Assembly (NCBI GenBank): GCA_963725155.1
Contig: CAVRXU010000008.1
Coordinates: 1,148,743-1,212,742 of the forward strand
Length of the DNA stretch: 64,000 nucleotides
Origin: DATDAH01 sp963725155
Lineage (GTDB): Bacteria; Actinomycetota; Acidimicrobiia; Acidimicrobiales; DATDAH01
Direction of reading: 5' to 3'
The notes beneath the pieces were generated by a model. That model had not been told where the DNA came from. It saw only the letters and a program-made list of their open reading frames with translations, and did not search any database. A program made the translations under genes and the position numbers. Below are positions 1 to 9,218 of this stretch, one piece after another. The first letter of the stretch is position 1; each line of letters begins with the position of its first letter.

Positions 1-274
1 GGGAGAGCTCCAGCACCTTCTTGGCGCGGGGGGTGAAGGGGATGTGGCCCGACGGCGACGAGCCGCCCTGGCCGATGATCTCCTCGACCTGGGAGCGAAC
101 CGCCTCCAGGCTGATCCCGAGAGACTCGAGGGCCTTGGCGGCGACGCCTTCACCCTCGTGGATGAGCCCGAGCAGGATGTGCTCGGTCCCGATGTAGTTG
201 TGGTTGAGCAGCCGCGCCTCCTCTTGGGCGAGGACGACCACTCGGCGAGCCCGGTCTGTGAACCGTTCGAACAA
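1..274 (-). CDS. clpC: ClpC ATP-dependent protease ATPase subunit, N-terminal part (cut by window edge)
   Basis: Only the first 91 residues are inside the window. They read as the N-terminal Clp repeat domain: an MFERFTDRARRVVVLAQEEA-type start, then LLNHNYIGTEHILLGLIHEGEG and a second half with EAVRSQVEEIIGQG, which is the double-helical substrate and adaptor-binding N domain of ClpC. In the family this AAA+ unfoldase feeds ClpP in the cytoplasm and handles stress-damaged proteins. The start is TTG at 272-274, chosen because the family sequence begins exactly there and a GGAGGAG ribosome site lies just upstream. clpC downstream of lysS is the usual actinobacterial order, although here several genes lie between them. 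Confidence 0.95.
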   Translation of the reverse strand, partial: MFERFTDRARRVVVLAQEEARLLNHNYIGTEHILLGLIHEGEGVAAKALESLGISLEAVRSQVEEIIGQGGSSPSGHIPFTPRAKKVLELS

Positions 275-524
275 GACTGCTCCTCCCGAACTGGGGGCTC
301 CTGGTTTGGGTCAAGTCTACCGACGACCTCTGCCTACGCACGTCGGTCGATCGGGCCGTCCTCCCAAGGGATTGGACCCGATGAGGCCTACAACCGGTAC
401 GGCACCACCCCTCTTCCCGGACGAGTGTGGCAGTTGGCACTGTCCCGTGTCGGGCTACCGCCCACAGGGGGTCGTGGCCTATCGTCGCCCCGTGGCCGGG
501 AACCCCCTCACTGGTCTGCCCGGG

Positions 525-1481
525 ATGAGCGAGAACCTCGAACGGGTCGAGGTCCGCCTGGTGGAGTCGGTGCGGGCCGACGACGACTTCCTGACCGAGG
601 TGGCCAGCCACCTCATCAAGGCGGGCGGCAAGCGGGTGCGCCCGGCGCTGACCATGGCCGCCGCCCTCTCCGCCGACGGCGAGCTCGATGAGGCGACCGA
701 GGCGTCCGTGCTCGGCGGGGTGTCCGTGGAGCTGGTCCACCTCGGGTCGCTCTACCACGACGACGTCATGGACGACGCCACCACTCGGCGCACGGTCGAG
801 AGCGTCAACGCCCGCTGGGGGAACCTCAAGGCCATCCTGGCCGGCGACTTCCTCCTGGCCCGGGCGTCGGAGATCGCCGCCGGCCTCGGCCCCGAGGTGG
901 CCGGGCTGCTGGCCGCCACGATCGCCCGGCTGTGCGAGGGCCAGATCCGCGAGCTGCAGGACGCCTACAACGTGGGCCGCAGCGAGGCGGCCTACGTGGC
1001 CTCCATCGAGGGCAAGACCGCCGCCCTGTTCGCCTCCTCCTGTCGGATCGGCGCCCTCGTCGCCGGGTTCGACCGAGAGCGCATCGAGTGCCTCACCCGC
1101 TTCGGACGGTCCTACGGCATGGCCTTCCAGGTCATCGACGACGTGCTCGACGTGGTGGCCAGCTCCGAGCAACTGGGCAAGCCCGCCGGCCATGACCTCG
1201 TCGAGGGCGTCTACACACTGCCCACCATCCGGGCGCTGCAGGGGTCGGCCGGGGAGGACCTGGCCGCCCTCCTGGGCCGTCCGGTCGAGCCCGAGGAGGT
1301 GGACAAGGCGCTGGCGATCATCCGGGCCGACGGCGCCGTGACCGCCGCCCTGGTCGTCGCCCGGAGCCACGTCGAGGAGGGCCGCGCCGCCCTCGACGCC
1401 CTGGGCTCCTCCCCCGTGGTCGACGCCATGGCCGAGGCCAGCGACGTCCTCGTCGCCCAGATCGACGACTTCGCCGTCTAG
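525..1481 (+). CDS. Polyprenyl diphosphate synthase family protein
   Basis: A 318-residue trans-isoprenyl diphosphate synthase that condenses IPP onto allylic diphosphates, probably to make the menaquinone side chain or another long prenyl chain. Family signatures are clear: GGKRVRP near residue 35, the first aspartate-rich motif DDVMD near residues 79-83, GDFLLARA, and the second aspartate motif DDVLD near 204-208. The reading frame is open much further upstream, but the ATG at 525 gives the normal family length and a standard N-terminus. Product chain length cannot be told from sequence alone; the residues before the first motif (GSLYHDD) lack an obvious bulky FPP/GGPP-type stop, which would fit a long-chain enzyme. 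Divergent from clpC. Confidence 0.9.
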   Translation: MSENLERVEVRLVESVRADDDFLTEVASHLIKAGGKRVRPALTMAAALSADGELDEATEASVLGGVSVELVHLGSLYHDDVMDDATTRRTVESVNARWGNLKAILAGDFLLARASEIAAGLGPEVAGLLAATIARLCEGQIRELQDAYNVGRSEAAYVASIEGKTAALFASSCRIGALVAGFDRERIECLTRFGRSYGMAFQVIDDVLDVVASSEQLGKPAGHDLVEGVYTLPTIRALQGSAGEDLAALLGRPVEPEEVDKALAIIRADGAVTAALVVARSHVEEGRAALDALGSSPVVDAMAEASDVLVAQIDDFAV

Positions 1482-1510
1482 GCCTTCCCCGCCCCAACCG
1501 GGACCGTCCC

Positions 1511-1522
1511 TAGGCTGAGGGC
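1511..1522 (+). promoter_or_regulatory. -10 element of a probable leaderless promoter
   Basis: TAGGCT at 1511-1516 is followed by exactly 6 nt and then the TTG start of the transglutaminase-like gene. There is no Shine-Dalgarno sequence. The same geometry recurs at other starts in this window, which supports the unusual TTG. Confidence 0.5.
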
Positions 1523-2341
1523 TTGACCGCAGCCCCGGACCGCCATGTGGCCTGTGCGCTGGGCTTCCGGGTCGAGCCGGGGACGGTGCTGGCCCTGCAG
1601 GTCGCGCCGGCGGCCTCGGCGGGCGAGCTGACCCGCGAGCAGCTCACGGTCACCCTCGACGACCAGCCCGTTCCGGTCGACGAGGTCCGCGGCGAACACG
1701 GAGGTCGGACCCACCTGGTGAAGGCCGACGCCGGCCGCTTGAACGTCTCCTACGCCGCCACCGTCCGGCCCGGCCCGCCGACGCCGGCCGCCTCGTCGAA
1801 GACCGAGGCGCTCACCTACCTGCGCCAGAGCCGCTACTGCCCGTCCGACGAGCTGCTGGGCTTCGCCGGCAACGCGCTCCGTGACCTCCCGGCCGGGCCC
1901 GACCTGCCCCGGGCCATCGCCTCGTGGGTGTTCGAGCGCCTCATCTACGACCTGAACACCAGCGGCCCCTTCACCACCGCCATCGACACCCTGGCGGCCA
2001 ACGCCGGCGCCTGCCGGGACTTCGCCCACCTCACGATCGCCCTCTGCCGGGCTCGCGGTGTGCCCGCCCGGCTGGTCGCGGTCTACGCCCCCGGCCTGTT
2101 CCCCATGGACTTCCACGCCGTGGTCGAAGCTCGCGTCGACGGTGCCTGGCAGGTCCTGGACGCGACCCGTCTCGCCCCCCGCTCCTCGCTGGTCCGCATC
2201 GCCACCGGGCGCGACGCGGCCGACACCGCCTTCGCCACGACCCTGGCCGGCGACGCCGAGATCCTCGCCATCCAGGTCACGGCCACGACGGACGGCGACC
2301 TCCCGCTCGATGACCACGCCGAAGTGGTCAGCCTGGCCTGA
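1523..2341 (+). CDS. Transglutaminase-like domain protein
   Basis: 272 residues. The N-terminal half (about 1-110) resembles the beta-sandwich N-domain of bacterial transglutaminase-like proteins, and the C-terminal half is a transglutaminase core. The triad is visible: Cys164 in GACRDFAHL, His198 in MDFHAVVEA and Asp213 in VLDATR. Such proteins act as cysteine proteases or amidases more often than as cross-linkers; the substrate is unknown. No signal peptide is seen, so it is probably cytoplasmic. The TTG start is supported by the leaderless-type promoter just upstream. It converges with the FtsX permease gene with only 3 nt between the stop codons. Confidence 0.85.
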   Translation: MTAAPDRHVACALGFRVEPGTVLALQVAPAASAGELTREQLTVTLDDQPVPVDEVRGEHGGRTHLVKADAGRLNVSYAATVRPGPPTPAASSKTEALTYLRQSRYCPSDELLGFAGNALRDLPAGPDLPRAIASWVFERLIYDLNTSGPFTTAIDTLAANAGACRDFAHLTIALCRARGVPARLVAVYAPGLFPMDFHAVVEARVDGAWQVLDATRLAPRSSLVRIATGRDAADTAFATTLAGDAEILAIQVTATTDGDLPLDDHAEVVSLA

Positions 2342-2344
2342 GCG

Positions 2345-4714
2345 CTACTCCTGCCGGAGCTGGGCCGCCACCTCCAGCCGACTGGCCCGGCGACCGGGGA
2401 GGACCGCGGTGAGGAGCCCGACCAGGAGGGCGACCGGCAGGCTTGCCAGCACCACCAACGTGGGCACGGCCAGGTCGTCGGCGACGTAGAGGCTGTCGGC
2501 CAGGGCCCGCCACGCCAGGTTGCCGGCCAGGATCCCCAGCGGGATCCCCACGGCGACCCCGATCAGGATGATGACCGCCATCATGGCCAGCACCGAGAGC
2601 ACGGTCTCCCGGGGCCGGGCCCCCATCGCCCTGACCAGGGCCAGGTCGCGACCGCGACGGCGCACCGTCACCACCAACGCATGGGCCAGCAGGCCGATGC
2701 CGAGCACCGCGGCGGCACCGGCCAGGACCAGGGGCAGGTTGCGGATCTGGGCCAGGTCGACGATGCGGGCCGGTGGCTCGATCCGCTCGACCTCCCAGTC
2801 GGCCCCGAGCGCGGCCTCCTCGGCATCGACGTCCACGCCGTCCCGGTAGCGGATCAGGGCCTCCCGGAAGGATCCGCCGGCGGCGGCCTCCTGTCGGACC
2901 TCGTCGTCGACGATGACGCTGTCGGAGTAGCTGTTGCCCGTTTCGCCCCGGGCGAGGACGACGCCCACCACGGTGACCGAGTCGCCGGAATCGTCGAGGG
3001 TGACCGGGTCACCGACGCCGACGTCGAGGCGACTGGCCAACGCCGGGCCCACGGCGATCTCGGCCGGGCCGACCGGGGCCCGACCCGAGATGTAGTTGAA
3101 GCCGATGGACCCCTTCCGCACCTCCGCGCTCAACGCGTCCCGGCGAGTGCCCTCCACGACCAGGTCGAAGCCTCGCGTCTCGAGCACCGCCTCGACGTCG
3201 GGGTCGTCCTGGAGCTGGTCGAACAACTCGTCCTGGGCGTCGGCGACGAGCAGGTCACTGGGCGACCCGTAGCGGGCCGGGGTCTCGATGAGGCGGTCGA
3301 GGCTGGACGCGAAGGCCGCCGCGCCGACGACGGCCGCCACCGCGATCACGCCGCCGGCCAGTGCGGCCCGCACGGGGACGGCCGTTCCGCTCCGGCCTCG
3401 GTCGAGGGCCAGGCTCCCGCCGATCGTGACCGGGAGCGGGAGGCCGACGCGTGCGCCCCGGGCGGCCAGCGACACACCCCCGCGAGGCGGCCGCGCCGGG
3501 CGCCGGACCATGACCCCCGCGACCAGGGCCACGACGAGGAGGGACAGCGCGACGGTGGCCACAGCCCCGACGGCGAGGACCGCGAGGTTCAGCTCCACGC
3601 CGGGCGAGGGCTCCAGGCTGCGGGCCGAGCCGATGGGCAGGAGCGGCGAGAGGGCGATGGCGCCGCCGACGGTGATCACGGCCGCCACCGGGGCCGTGAC
3701 CAGGGCGAAGGGGGCCAGCGAGGTCAGGACCCTCTGGCGCCGATCCAGCCCGAGGGCGCCGAGCACCGACTGGGCCCCGAGGCTGCGGGACTGGTGGCGC
3801 TGGACCGTCTGGGCCACGCCGAGGATGCCGATGAGGAGGCCGGCGGCCCCCACCAGGAGCAGGCCCCGGCTGACCACCAGCGCCGACGCCTGGCTCCGCA
3901 CCCGGTCCTCGGCGGCCAGCCGCAGGTCGTAGGCCCCGAGCTCCGCCGCGTCGGGCGGCAGGTCGAAGTCCTCCGACGCGGCCAGGACCCCGGCCTCGAA
4001 GCGCTCGACCGCGCCCGGCTCGTCCTCGAGGAGGAACATGGCGCCGTCCCCGCCGCCCGCGTCCGCCGCCACCTCGGCGAAGGCGGGCGAGCCGAGGATG
4101 CCGACCTGCTCGTTGCTGTCGTTGCCCCCGACCGTGAACGTGCCCACGACCTCGAGGTCGACGGTCGGCCCGTCGGGGATCCCGAAGCCCTCGTCGAAGG
4201 ACTCGAACTCCTCCTGGGTGAGCAGGCCGAGCCGGACCCGGTCCCCGACGCTGACGTCGGCCGAATCGGCCAGGCCCTGGGAAACCGCGACCTCACCGAC
4301 GGCGTCATCGGCGGGCAGGCGCCCCTCCTCCACCCGGGGCTCGAACAGCCCGTCGGGCCGAGGAGGACCGGCGACCACGGACAGGAAGTTGACCGTCGGG
4401 AGGTCCAAGCCCCGCCCGACCACGCCCCGCATGCGCCAGACCGTCTCCACCTCGGGGAGCGAGACCACCTCCTCGAGGAATCCGGGGTCCACGAAGCTGA
4501 CGAGGGTGGCGTCGGGCTGGCCGGTGCGCTCGGCCAGCCGGTCATAGGCGGTCTCGGACCGGCGGGCTCCCGCCACCGACGCCGTGACGGCCGCCCCCAC
4601 CCCGCCGACCAGCAGGCCGATGAGGACGAGGGCGAGCCAGCGGCGGCGCGTCTCGGCGCGCACGAGGAGTCCGAGGCCGCCCATCGGCCACAGTGGAGCC
4701 GACCGGACCGGCAC
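2345..4714 (-). CDS. FtsX-like ABC transporter permease
   Basis: About 780-790 residues with the duplicated MacB/FtsX architecture. There is one membrane span near residues 27-48, a large extracytoplasmic MacB-PCD-like domain (about 50-285), a block of three spans (about 285-400), a further span near 445-470 opening a second extracytoplasmic domain, and three C-terminal spans (about 655-780). The family works in lipoprotein, peptide or lipid export or as a mechanical signal transducer with a partner ATPase. No ATP-binding subunit is adjacent, so the permease is an orphan here. Start uncertain: GTG at 4714 or ATG at 4684 (MGGLGLLVRAETRRR); the ATG is equally plausible and neither has a good ribosome site. 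Confidence 0.85.
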   Translation of the reverse strand: MPVRSAPLWPMGGLGLLVRAETRRRWLALVLIGLLVGGVGAAVTASVAGARRSETAYDRLAERTGQPDATLVSFVDPGFLEEVVSLPEVETVWRMRGVVGRGLDLPTVNFLSVVAGPPRPDGLFEPRVEEGRLPADDAVGEVAVSQGLADSADVSVGDRVRLGLLTQEEFESFDEGFGIPDGPTVDLEVVGTFTVGGNDSNEQVGILGSPAFAEVAADAGGGDGAMFLLEDEPGAVERFEAGVLAASEDFDLPPDAAELGAYDLRLAAEDRVRSQASALVVSRGLLLVGAAGLLIGILGVAQTVQRHQSRSLGAQSVLGALGLDRRQRVLTSLAPFALVTAPVAAVITVGGAIALSPLLPIGSARSLEPSPGVELNLAVLAVGAVATVALSLLVVALVAGVMVRRPARPPRGGVSLAARGARVGLPLPVTIGGSLALDRGRSGTAVPVRAALAGGVIAVAAVVGAAAFASSLDRLIETPARYGSPSDLLVADAQDELFDQLQDDPDVEAVLETRGFDLVVEGTRRDALSAEVRKGSIGFNYISGRAPVGPAEIAVGPALASRLDVGVGDPVTLDDSGDSVTVVGVVLARGETGNSYSDSVIVDDEVRQEAAAGGSFREALIRYRDGVDVDAEEAALGADWEVERIEPPARIVDLAQIRNLPLVLAGAAAVLGIGLLAHALVVTVRRRGRDLALVRAMGARPRETVLSVLAMMAVIILIGVAVGIPLGILAGNLAWRALADSLYVADDLAVPTLVVLASLPVALLVGLLTAVLPGRRASRLEVAAQLRQE

Positions 4715-4766
4715 GACACAACCCGACAGGCACGAACCGGCCGGGGGGTGCCTCCCCCCTGTCCGG

Positions 4767-5609
4767 TCAGGCGGCGGGGAGTCGGCGCACGGCGCCGGAG
4801 GCCTCGGCGGTGACCGTGTCCAGGAAGGACTGGACCGTGGCGTTGAAGACCTTGGACCGCTCGAACATGAAGCCGTGGGCCCCGCCCCGGACGACGGCCA
4901 GCAGCGCGCCCGGGATGGCTTCGGCCACCTCCTCGGCGTCGGCCATCGGGGTGAGGACGTCCTGGCTGCCCACGATGACCAGCGTGGGCGCGGTCACGCC
5001 GGAGAGGGCGTGACGCAGCAGCTCGTCGGCCTGGAGGATGGCGTCCACCTGCGCGGCGAACGCCGCGGGCTCGGCGTTGAGGGCGAGGCCGCCGAAGAGG
5101 TTCAGGACGGGCCAGAAGCGCCGGACCGAGCGCGGCCCGACCAGCCACTTGGCGTTGCGTTCGGCGAAGGTGCGCATCCCGCGCTCGAGCGCGATGTCCT
5201 GCCATTCCGCCAGCAGCTCCCGGCGCCACGGCTCGTGCCGGCAGGCCGTGCAGGCCAGGACCAGCGAGCGGACCCGGTCGGCGTGGAGGACCCCGAGGAT
5301 CTGGGCGATGACCCCGCCCATCGACGCCCCCATGACGTGGGCCGAGTCCCAGCCCACCTCGTCCATGACGGCCAGGACGTCCTCGGCCATCTCGTTGAGG
5401 TCGTAGGGACCGGGAGGGCGCTCGGACTCACCCACGCCCCGGTTGTCCACCAGCAGCAGCCGGTAGCGCTCACCCAGCGCCCCCCGCTGCATGAGCCAGC
5501 CCCGGCGGTCGGCGCCAAGGCCCTGGATGAGGACGAGCGGCTCACCCTCGTCTCGGCCGCACACCTCGTAGGCGATGCGGGTCCCGTCAGCAGCAGTGGC
5601 GTGCGGCAC
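4767..5609 (-). CDS. Alpha/beta hydrolase
   Basis: 280 residues with a complete alpha/beta-hydrolase fold. It has an oxyanion region LIQGLGADRRGW, VDNRGVGES after strand 5, the nucleophile elbow GASMGG (Ser96), an acid in GSQDVLTP and the catalytic His in GGAHGFMFE near the C-terminus. It resembles 3-oxoadipate enol-lactonase, proline iminopeptidase and similar small-molecule hydrolases; the substrate cannot be named. No signal peptide. GTG start at 5607-5609 gives the standard N-terminus. Downstream of it (52 nt from the permease start) the FtsX gene follows in the same direction, so they could be co-transcribed. Confidence 0.88.
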   Translation of the reverse strand: MPHATAADGTRIAYEVCGRDEGEPLVLIQGLGADRRGWLMQRGALGERYRLLLVDNRGVGESERPPGPYDLNEMAEDVLAVMDEVGWDSAHVMGASMGGVIAQILGVLHADRVRSLVLACTACRHEPWRRELLAEWQDIALERGMRTFAERNAKWLVGPRSVRRFWPVLNLFGGLALNAEPAAFAAQVDAILQADELLRHALSGVTAPTLVIVGSQDVLTPMADAEEVAEAIPGALLAVVRGGAHGFMFERSKVFNATVQSFLDTVTAEASGAVRRLPAA

Positions 5610-5699
5610 GCGACGCCGACTTTACATCCTCGCGAACGCGCGGTGAACAACCGCGAGCACGACGGGCCGGCGGGAAAACACCGAGGCAGGGAAGGCGGC

Positions 5700-5932
5700 C
5701 TGGCCTGTCGGCTGGACGTCGGCGGGTGCCCTTCCGCCCGGATTCTCACCCAGCGTGGCGACATCGGACGGATCCCGGTCCCGTCGCCGTTCTGGTGGCA
5801 CGTATGTGTTCTCCACAACACATGCGTGCCTCCAGAACGAGAAGGCGGTCACGCATCGTGAGAATCAAGGGCCATCCGGCCCCCGACGACTGGCAGCCCC
5901 GTCCCCACGCCCCCGTGGTCGCCTCGCTGTCG
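5700..5932. repeat. Dispersed repeat, copy A, with a 50-bp central inverted repeat
   Basis: This is most of the 341-bp gap between the hydrolase and the epimerase, and no gene is visible in it. At 5789-5838 two 22-nt arms differ at only 2 positions around a 6-nt loop, with ends GTTCTGG and CCAGAAC. Read on the minus strand, the stretch to the right (5932 down to 5839) matches copies at 16.3 and 18.25 kb: a GGGGGCGTGGGG core, then CTGCC-GTCGTCGG, then TGCGTGACCGC before the hairpin. The left flank holds a weaker copy in the opposite orientation (shared GATTCTCAC), so copy A looks head-to-head. It could also terminate transcription of the flanking genes. Confidence 0.7.
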
Positions 5933-5950
5933 TTTGCGGTGAGCCCGGTA

Positions 5951-6929
5951 CTAGGCGGCGGCTTGGCCCGGGCGCTGGTACACGACCGGCGCCCAGTCGT
6001 AGAGCGCCCGGACGACGTCCTCGGTGGAGCGTCGGGGGGTGACGCCGAGGAGGTCTTCGGCCCGGCTCCCGTCGGCCTCCCGGCCCCGCAGCAGCAAGCT
6101 CGTGCAGGTGGGACGGGATGGGCGCCCCGATGGCCCGGCTGAGCAGGCGGGTGGGGATCCAGCCGGGGGCCACGATGGGCAGGGGCACCCGGCCGCCCAG
6201 GCGGGCGGCGGCGAGGGGGGTGATGGTGCCCTCGGGGACCACGTTGACCGGGCCGTCCACCCGGCGGCGGAGCGCGGCCAGGAAGGCGGCGGCGGCGTCC
6301 TCGACGTCGAGCAGGCTGAACGCGGCCGGGGCCACGCAGGTGAGCGACAGGGCGTTGACGGGGACGACGGGCAGCCGGAGCACACGGCTGAGCGGGCTCG
6401 GATACTGCACGCCCACGGTCGGGGCGAAGCGGAGGCTGGCTACGGGCACCTCGGCCATCCGGCCGGCGGCCTCGGCCTCCTGCTCCACGGCCCGCAGGGT
6501 CCGGCCGTAGGGCGAGGTGGGGCGCAGCGGGGTGTCCTCGTCGGGGCGGCGGGGCGTGCCCGGGCCACGGCCGTAGACCTCGATGCCGGACCGGACGAGG
6601 ATGTGCTCCAGCCGGCCGACGGCGACGGCGGCGCCCAGGGCGGCCCGGGTGCCGACCATCGTCCGCTGGTGCGCCGACGCCGGTGCCGCCCGGGCGTCGG
6701 GCTCCCAGACGCCGAGGTGGAGCACGACGGTCGGGGCGAACTCCCGGACCGCGGCGGTGGTGCGGGGCTCGTCCCGGGGGTCGATGCGACGGAACTCACT
6801 GCCGTGCAGTCGACGCCGGGGCGGATAGGCGTCGAGCCCGAGGACGGCCTCGACGGCGGGGTCGGCCTCCACCACGTTGGCCGTGCGGGCGCCGAAGTCG
6901 CCCCCCATGCCGGTCAGCAGGACACGCAC
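5951..6929 (-). pseudogene. NAD-dependent epimerase/dehydratase family protein, one frameshift
   Basis: An extended SDR of about 325 residues. The GTG start is 1 nt after the lysS stop, so translation is probably coupled. The N-terminal Rossmann motif reads LLTGMGGDFGA (TGxxGxxG-like with one change), SPYGRT carries a YxxxxR variant of the usual YxxxK, and substrate-domain features follow. Near 6098 the frame is broken: after SHLHEL the continuous frame turns into Arg/Pro-rich noise, while the neighbouring frame continues with LLLRGREADGSRAEDLLG to RALYDW and a TAG at 5951-5953. Removing one T in CACGAGCTTGCTG restores the whole protein. A sequencing or assembly indel is as likely as real decay. 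Confidence 0.75.
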
Positions 6930-6930
6930 G

Positions 6931-8427
6931 TCAGCTCTCTTGTTCGGGTCGGAGGGTCGGGAAGGCGATCACGTCGCGGATGGCGGACGAGCCGGTCAGC
7001 AACATGACCAGGCGGTCGATGCCGATGCCCAATCCGCCCGTCGGCGGCAGCCCGTACTCCAGCGCCCGCAGGTAGTCCTCGTCGACGACCATGGCCTCGT
7101 CGTCGCCGGCCTCGCCCTGGAGGACCTGGTCCTCGAAGCGGGCCCGTTGCTCGATCGGGTCGATGAGCTCGGAGAAGGCGTTGCCGAGCTCTCGGCCGGC
7201 CACGATGGCCTCGAAGCGCTCGACCATCTCGGGCAGCTCCCGGTGGTCCCGCGACAGGGGCGAGACCTCCTTGGGGTAGTCCATGACGAAGACCGGGTCC
7301 CAGAGGGTGGGCTCGACGTGCTTCTCGTAGAGCTCGAGCAGGATCTTGCCCGAGCCCCAGGTCGGCTCGGGCTCCACGCCGTGCTCGAGGGCGATGGCCC
7401 GGACGTCCTCGACCGGCATGCGGACCTCGACCCGGACGCCGATGGCCTCTTCGACCAGGTCGGTCAGCGAGGCCCGTCGCCACGGGGTGGACAGGTCGAG
7501 CTCCCGGTCACCGACCATGACGGTCGTCCCCCCGGCGACCTCGGTGGCGCAGAAGGCGACCAGCTCCTCGGTCAGCGCCATGATGTCGCCGTAGTCGGCG
7601 TAGGCCTGGTAGAGCTCGAGCATCGTGAACTCGGGGTTGTGGCGGGGCGACAGGCCCTCGTTGCGGAAGACCCGGCCGATCTCGAAGACCCGCTCGAAGC
7701 CCGCCACGACCAGGCGCTTCAGGTACAGCTCCGGGGCGATGCGCAGGAAGAGGTCCTGGTCCAGGGCGTTGTGGTGCGTGGTGAACGGCTTGGCCAGCGC
7801 CCCGCCGGGGATGGGGTGGAAGATCGGGGTCTCGACCTCGATGAAGTCGCGGTCCTCCAGCCACCGCCGGCACAGCGACACCACCTTCGACCGGGCGAGC
7901 AGGGCCGCTCGGGTCTCGGGCGTGACCCAGGTGTCGACATAGCGCTGCCGGTAGCGGGTGTCGGGGTCGTTGAGGCCGTGCCACTTGTCGGGGAAGGGCC
8001 GCTGGGGCCGGGCCAGCACCTCCCATGTGCCGACCTTCACCGACAGCTCGCCCTTGCGGGTCTTGACCACCTCGCCGGTGGCGCTGACCCAGGTGCCGAG
8101 GGGCAGGGCGATGAGCTCGGCGTAGCCGGACGTCGCCTTCTCCAGGGAGAAGAGCTGGACGTCGCCGGTCATGTCCCGCAGCACCGCGAAGGCCAGGCGT
8201 CCGTGGGGCCGCTGGAGCATGAGCCGGCCGGCGACGGTGACCTCGTCCCCGGTCTCGTCGCCGTCGGCGATGTCGGCGTACTGGCGGACGATCTCGGCGG
8301 CGTGGTGGGTGGGATCGACCCGGTACGGGATTCGCGACCCGGGTTCGTCGCGCCGCGTTGAGGGCTCTTCGCTGACGCTCATCGCCTTGCGGGCCTGTTC
8401 CGCCCGCCGATCGCCTTCGTCGCTCAT
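6931..8427 (-). CDS. lysS: Lysyl-tRNA synthetase, class II
   Basis: 498 residues, normal for LysS. The N-terminal OB-fold anticodon domain (about 45-155, VTVAGRLMLQRPHGRLAFAVLRD) is followed by the class II core with motif 2 (FEIGRVFRNEGLSPRHNPEFTM-type) and motif 3 (GLGIGIDRLVMLLTG). It charges tRNA-Lys in the cytoplasm. The frame is open far upstream, but the ATG at 8425-8427 overlaps the coaX stop as ATGA and is the sensible start. It sits in a nadC-coaX-lysS-epimerase string with overlapping or abutting ends, so one transcript is likely. Confidence 0.97.
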   Translation of the reverse strand: MSDEGDRRAEQARKAMSVSEEPSTRRDEPGSRIPYRVDPTHHAAEIVRQYADIADGDETGDEVTVAGRLMLQRPHGRLAFAVLRDMTGDVQLFSLEKATSGYAELIALPLGTWVSATGEVVKTRKGELSVKVGTWEVLARPQRPFPDKWHGLNDPDTRYRQRYVDTWVTPETRAALLARSKVVSLCRRWLEDRDFIEVETPIFHPIPGGALAKPFTTHHNALDQDLFLRIAPELYLKRLVVAGFERVFEIGRVFRNEGLSPRHNPEFTMLELYQAYADYGDIMALTEELVAFCATEVAGGTTVMVGDRELDLSTPWRRASLTDLVEEAIGVRVEVRMPVEDVRAIALEHGVEPEPTWGSGKILLELYEKHVEPTLWDPVFVMDYPKEVSPLSRDHRELPEMVERFEAIVAGRELGNAFSELIDPIEQRARFEDQVLQGEAGDDEAMVVDEDYLRALEYGLPPTGGLGIGIDRLVMLLTGSSAIRDVIAFPTLRPEQES

Positions 8428-9218
8428 TCGGCGTTCATGGCGTGGACGAGGCGAAGGCCGTGCAGGGTCAACCAGGGCTCGACGTGCTCGATGCTGTCGG
8501 TGAACGGGGCGATGAGGGGCGACAGGCCACCGGTGGCGACGACCGTGCAGTCGCCCAGCTCGCCCTCGATGCGGGCGCAGAGGCCGTCGACCTGGGCGGC
8601 GTACCCGTAGACGATGCCGGACTGGATGGACTCGACCGTGGTCCGGCCCAGCACCGAGCGAGGCTCGACCAGGTCCACCTGACGCAGGGCGGCGGCCCGG
8701 CCGACGAGGGCGTCGAGGCTGATCTCCACCCCGGGGGCGATCGCCCCGCCGAGGTACTCGCCGTCGGCGGACACGGCGTCGCAGGTCGTGGCCGTGCCGA
8801 AGTCGACCATGATCGTCGGCCCCCCGAAGAGATCGAAGGCGGCCACCGCGTTGGCGATGCGGTCGGCTCCCACCTCCTTCGGGTTGTCGGTGCGGATGGC
8901 CACGCCGGTGCGGACGCCGGGTTCGAGGACCACGGCCTCCTGACCCAGGTAGCGATTGGCCATGTTGCGCAGGTTGGCCATGACCCGGGGCACGCCCGAG
9001 GAGATGACCATGCCCTCGACCTCCTCCAGCCCCGAGTGGCGCCGGGCGGCCAGAAACCCTTCGAACATCACCGCGTGCTCGTCGGCCGTGCGGTCGGCCT
9101 GGGTGGCGATGCGCCAGTGGTCGAGAAGGCCGTCGTCGGCCGTCTGGGGATCGGTGATCTTCGTGTCGAACAGCCCGATCACCGTGTCGGTGTTGCCCGC
9201 ATCGACCGCCAACAGCAT
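8424..9218 (-). CDS. coaX: Type III pantothenate kinase
   Basis: 264 residues, standard for CoaX. It phosphorylates pantothenate in the first step of CoA synthesis in the cytoplasm. The ASKHA-fold phosphate-1 motif DAGNTDTVIGLF is at the N-terminus, the pantothenate-binding region includes GADRIAN, and the FGTATTCDAV and GGAIAPG motifs follow. ATG at 9216-9218 overlaps the nadC stop (TGATG), and the 3' end overlaps lysS by 4 nt. Grouping with nadC, nadB and panC joins NAD and CoA biosynthesis. Confidence 0.96.
   Translation of the reverse strand: MLLAVDAGNTDTVIGLFDTKITDPQTADDGLLDHWRIATQADRTADEHAVMFEGFLAARRHSGLEEVEGMVISSGVPRVMANLRNMANRYLGQEAVVLEPGVRTGVAIRTDNPKEVGADRIANAVAAFDLFGGPTIMVDFGTATTCDAVSADGEYLGGAIAPGVEISLDALVGRAAALRQVDLVEPRSVLGRTTVESIQSGIVYGYAAQVDGLCARIEGELGDCTVVATGGLSPLIAPFTDSIEHVEPWLTLHGLRLVHAMNAE

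Noticed and set aside
2681..4813. 710-residue plus-strand open frame
   Set aside because: Antisense shadow of the FtsX permease: Asp/Gly/Arg-rich, no domain, and the opposite strand has clear membrane-protein structure.
5865..5950. C-terminal extension of the epimerase in its first frame
   Set aside because: Arg/Pro-rich noise after the frameshift; the homologous C-terminus is in the neighbouring frame and ends at 5951.
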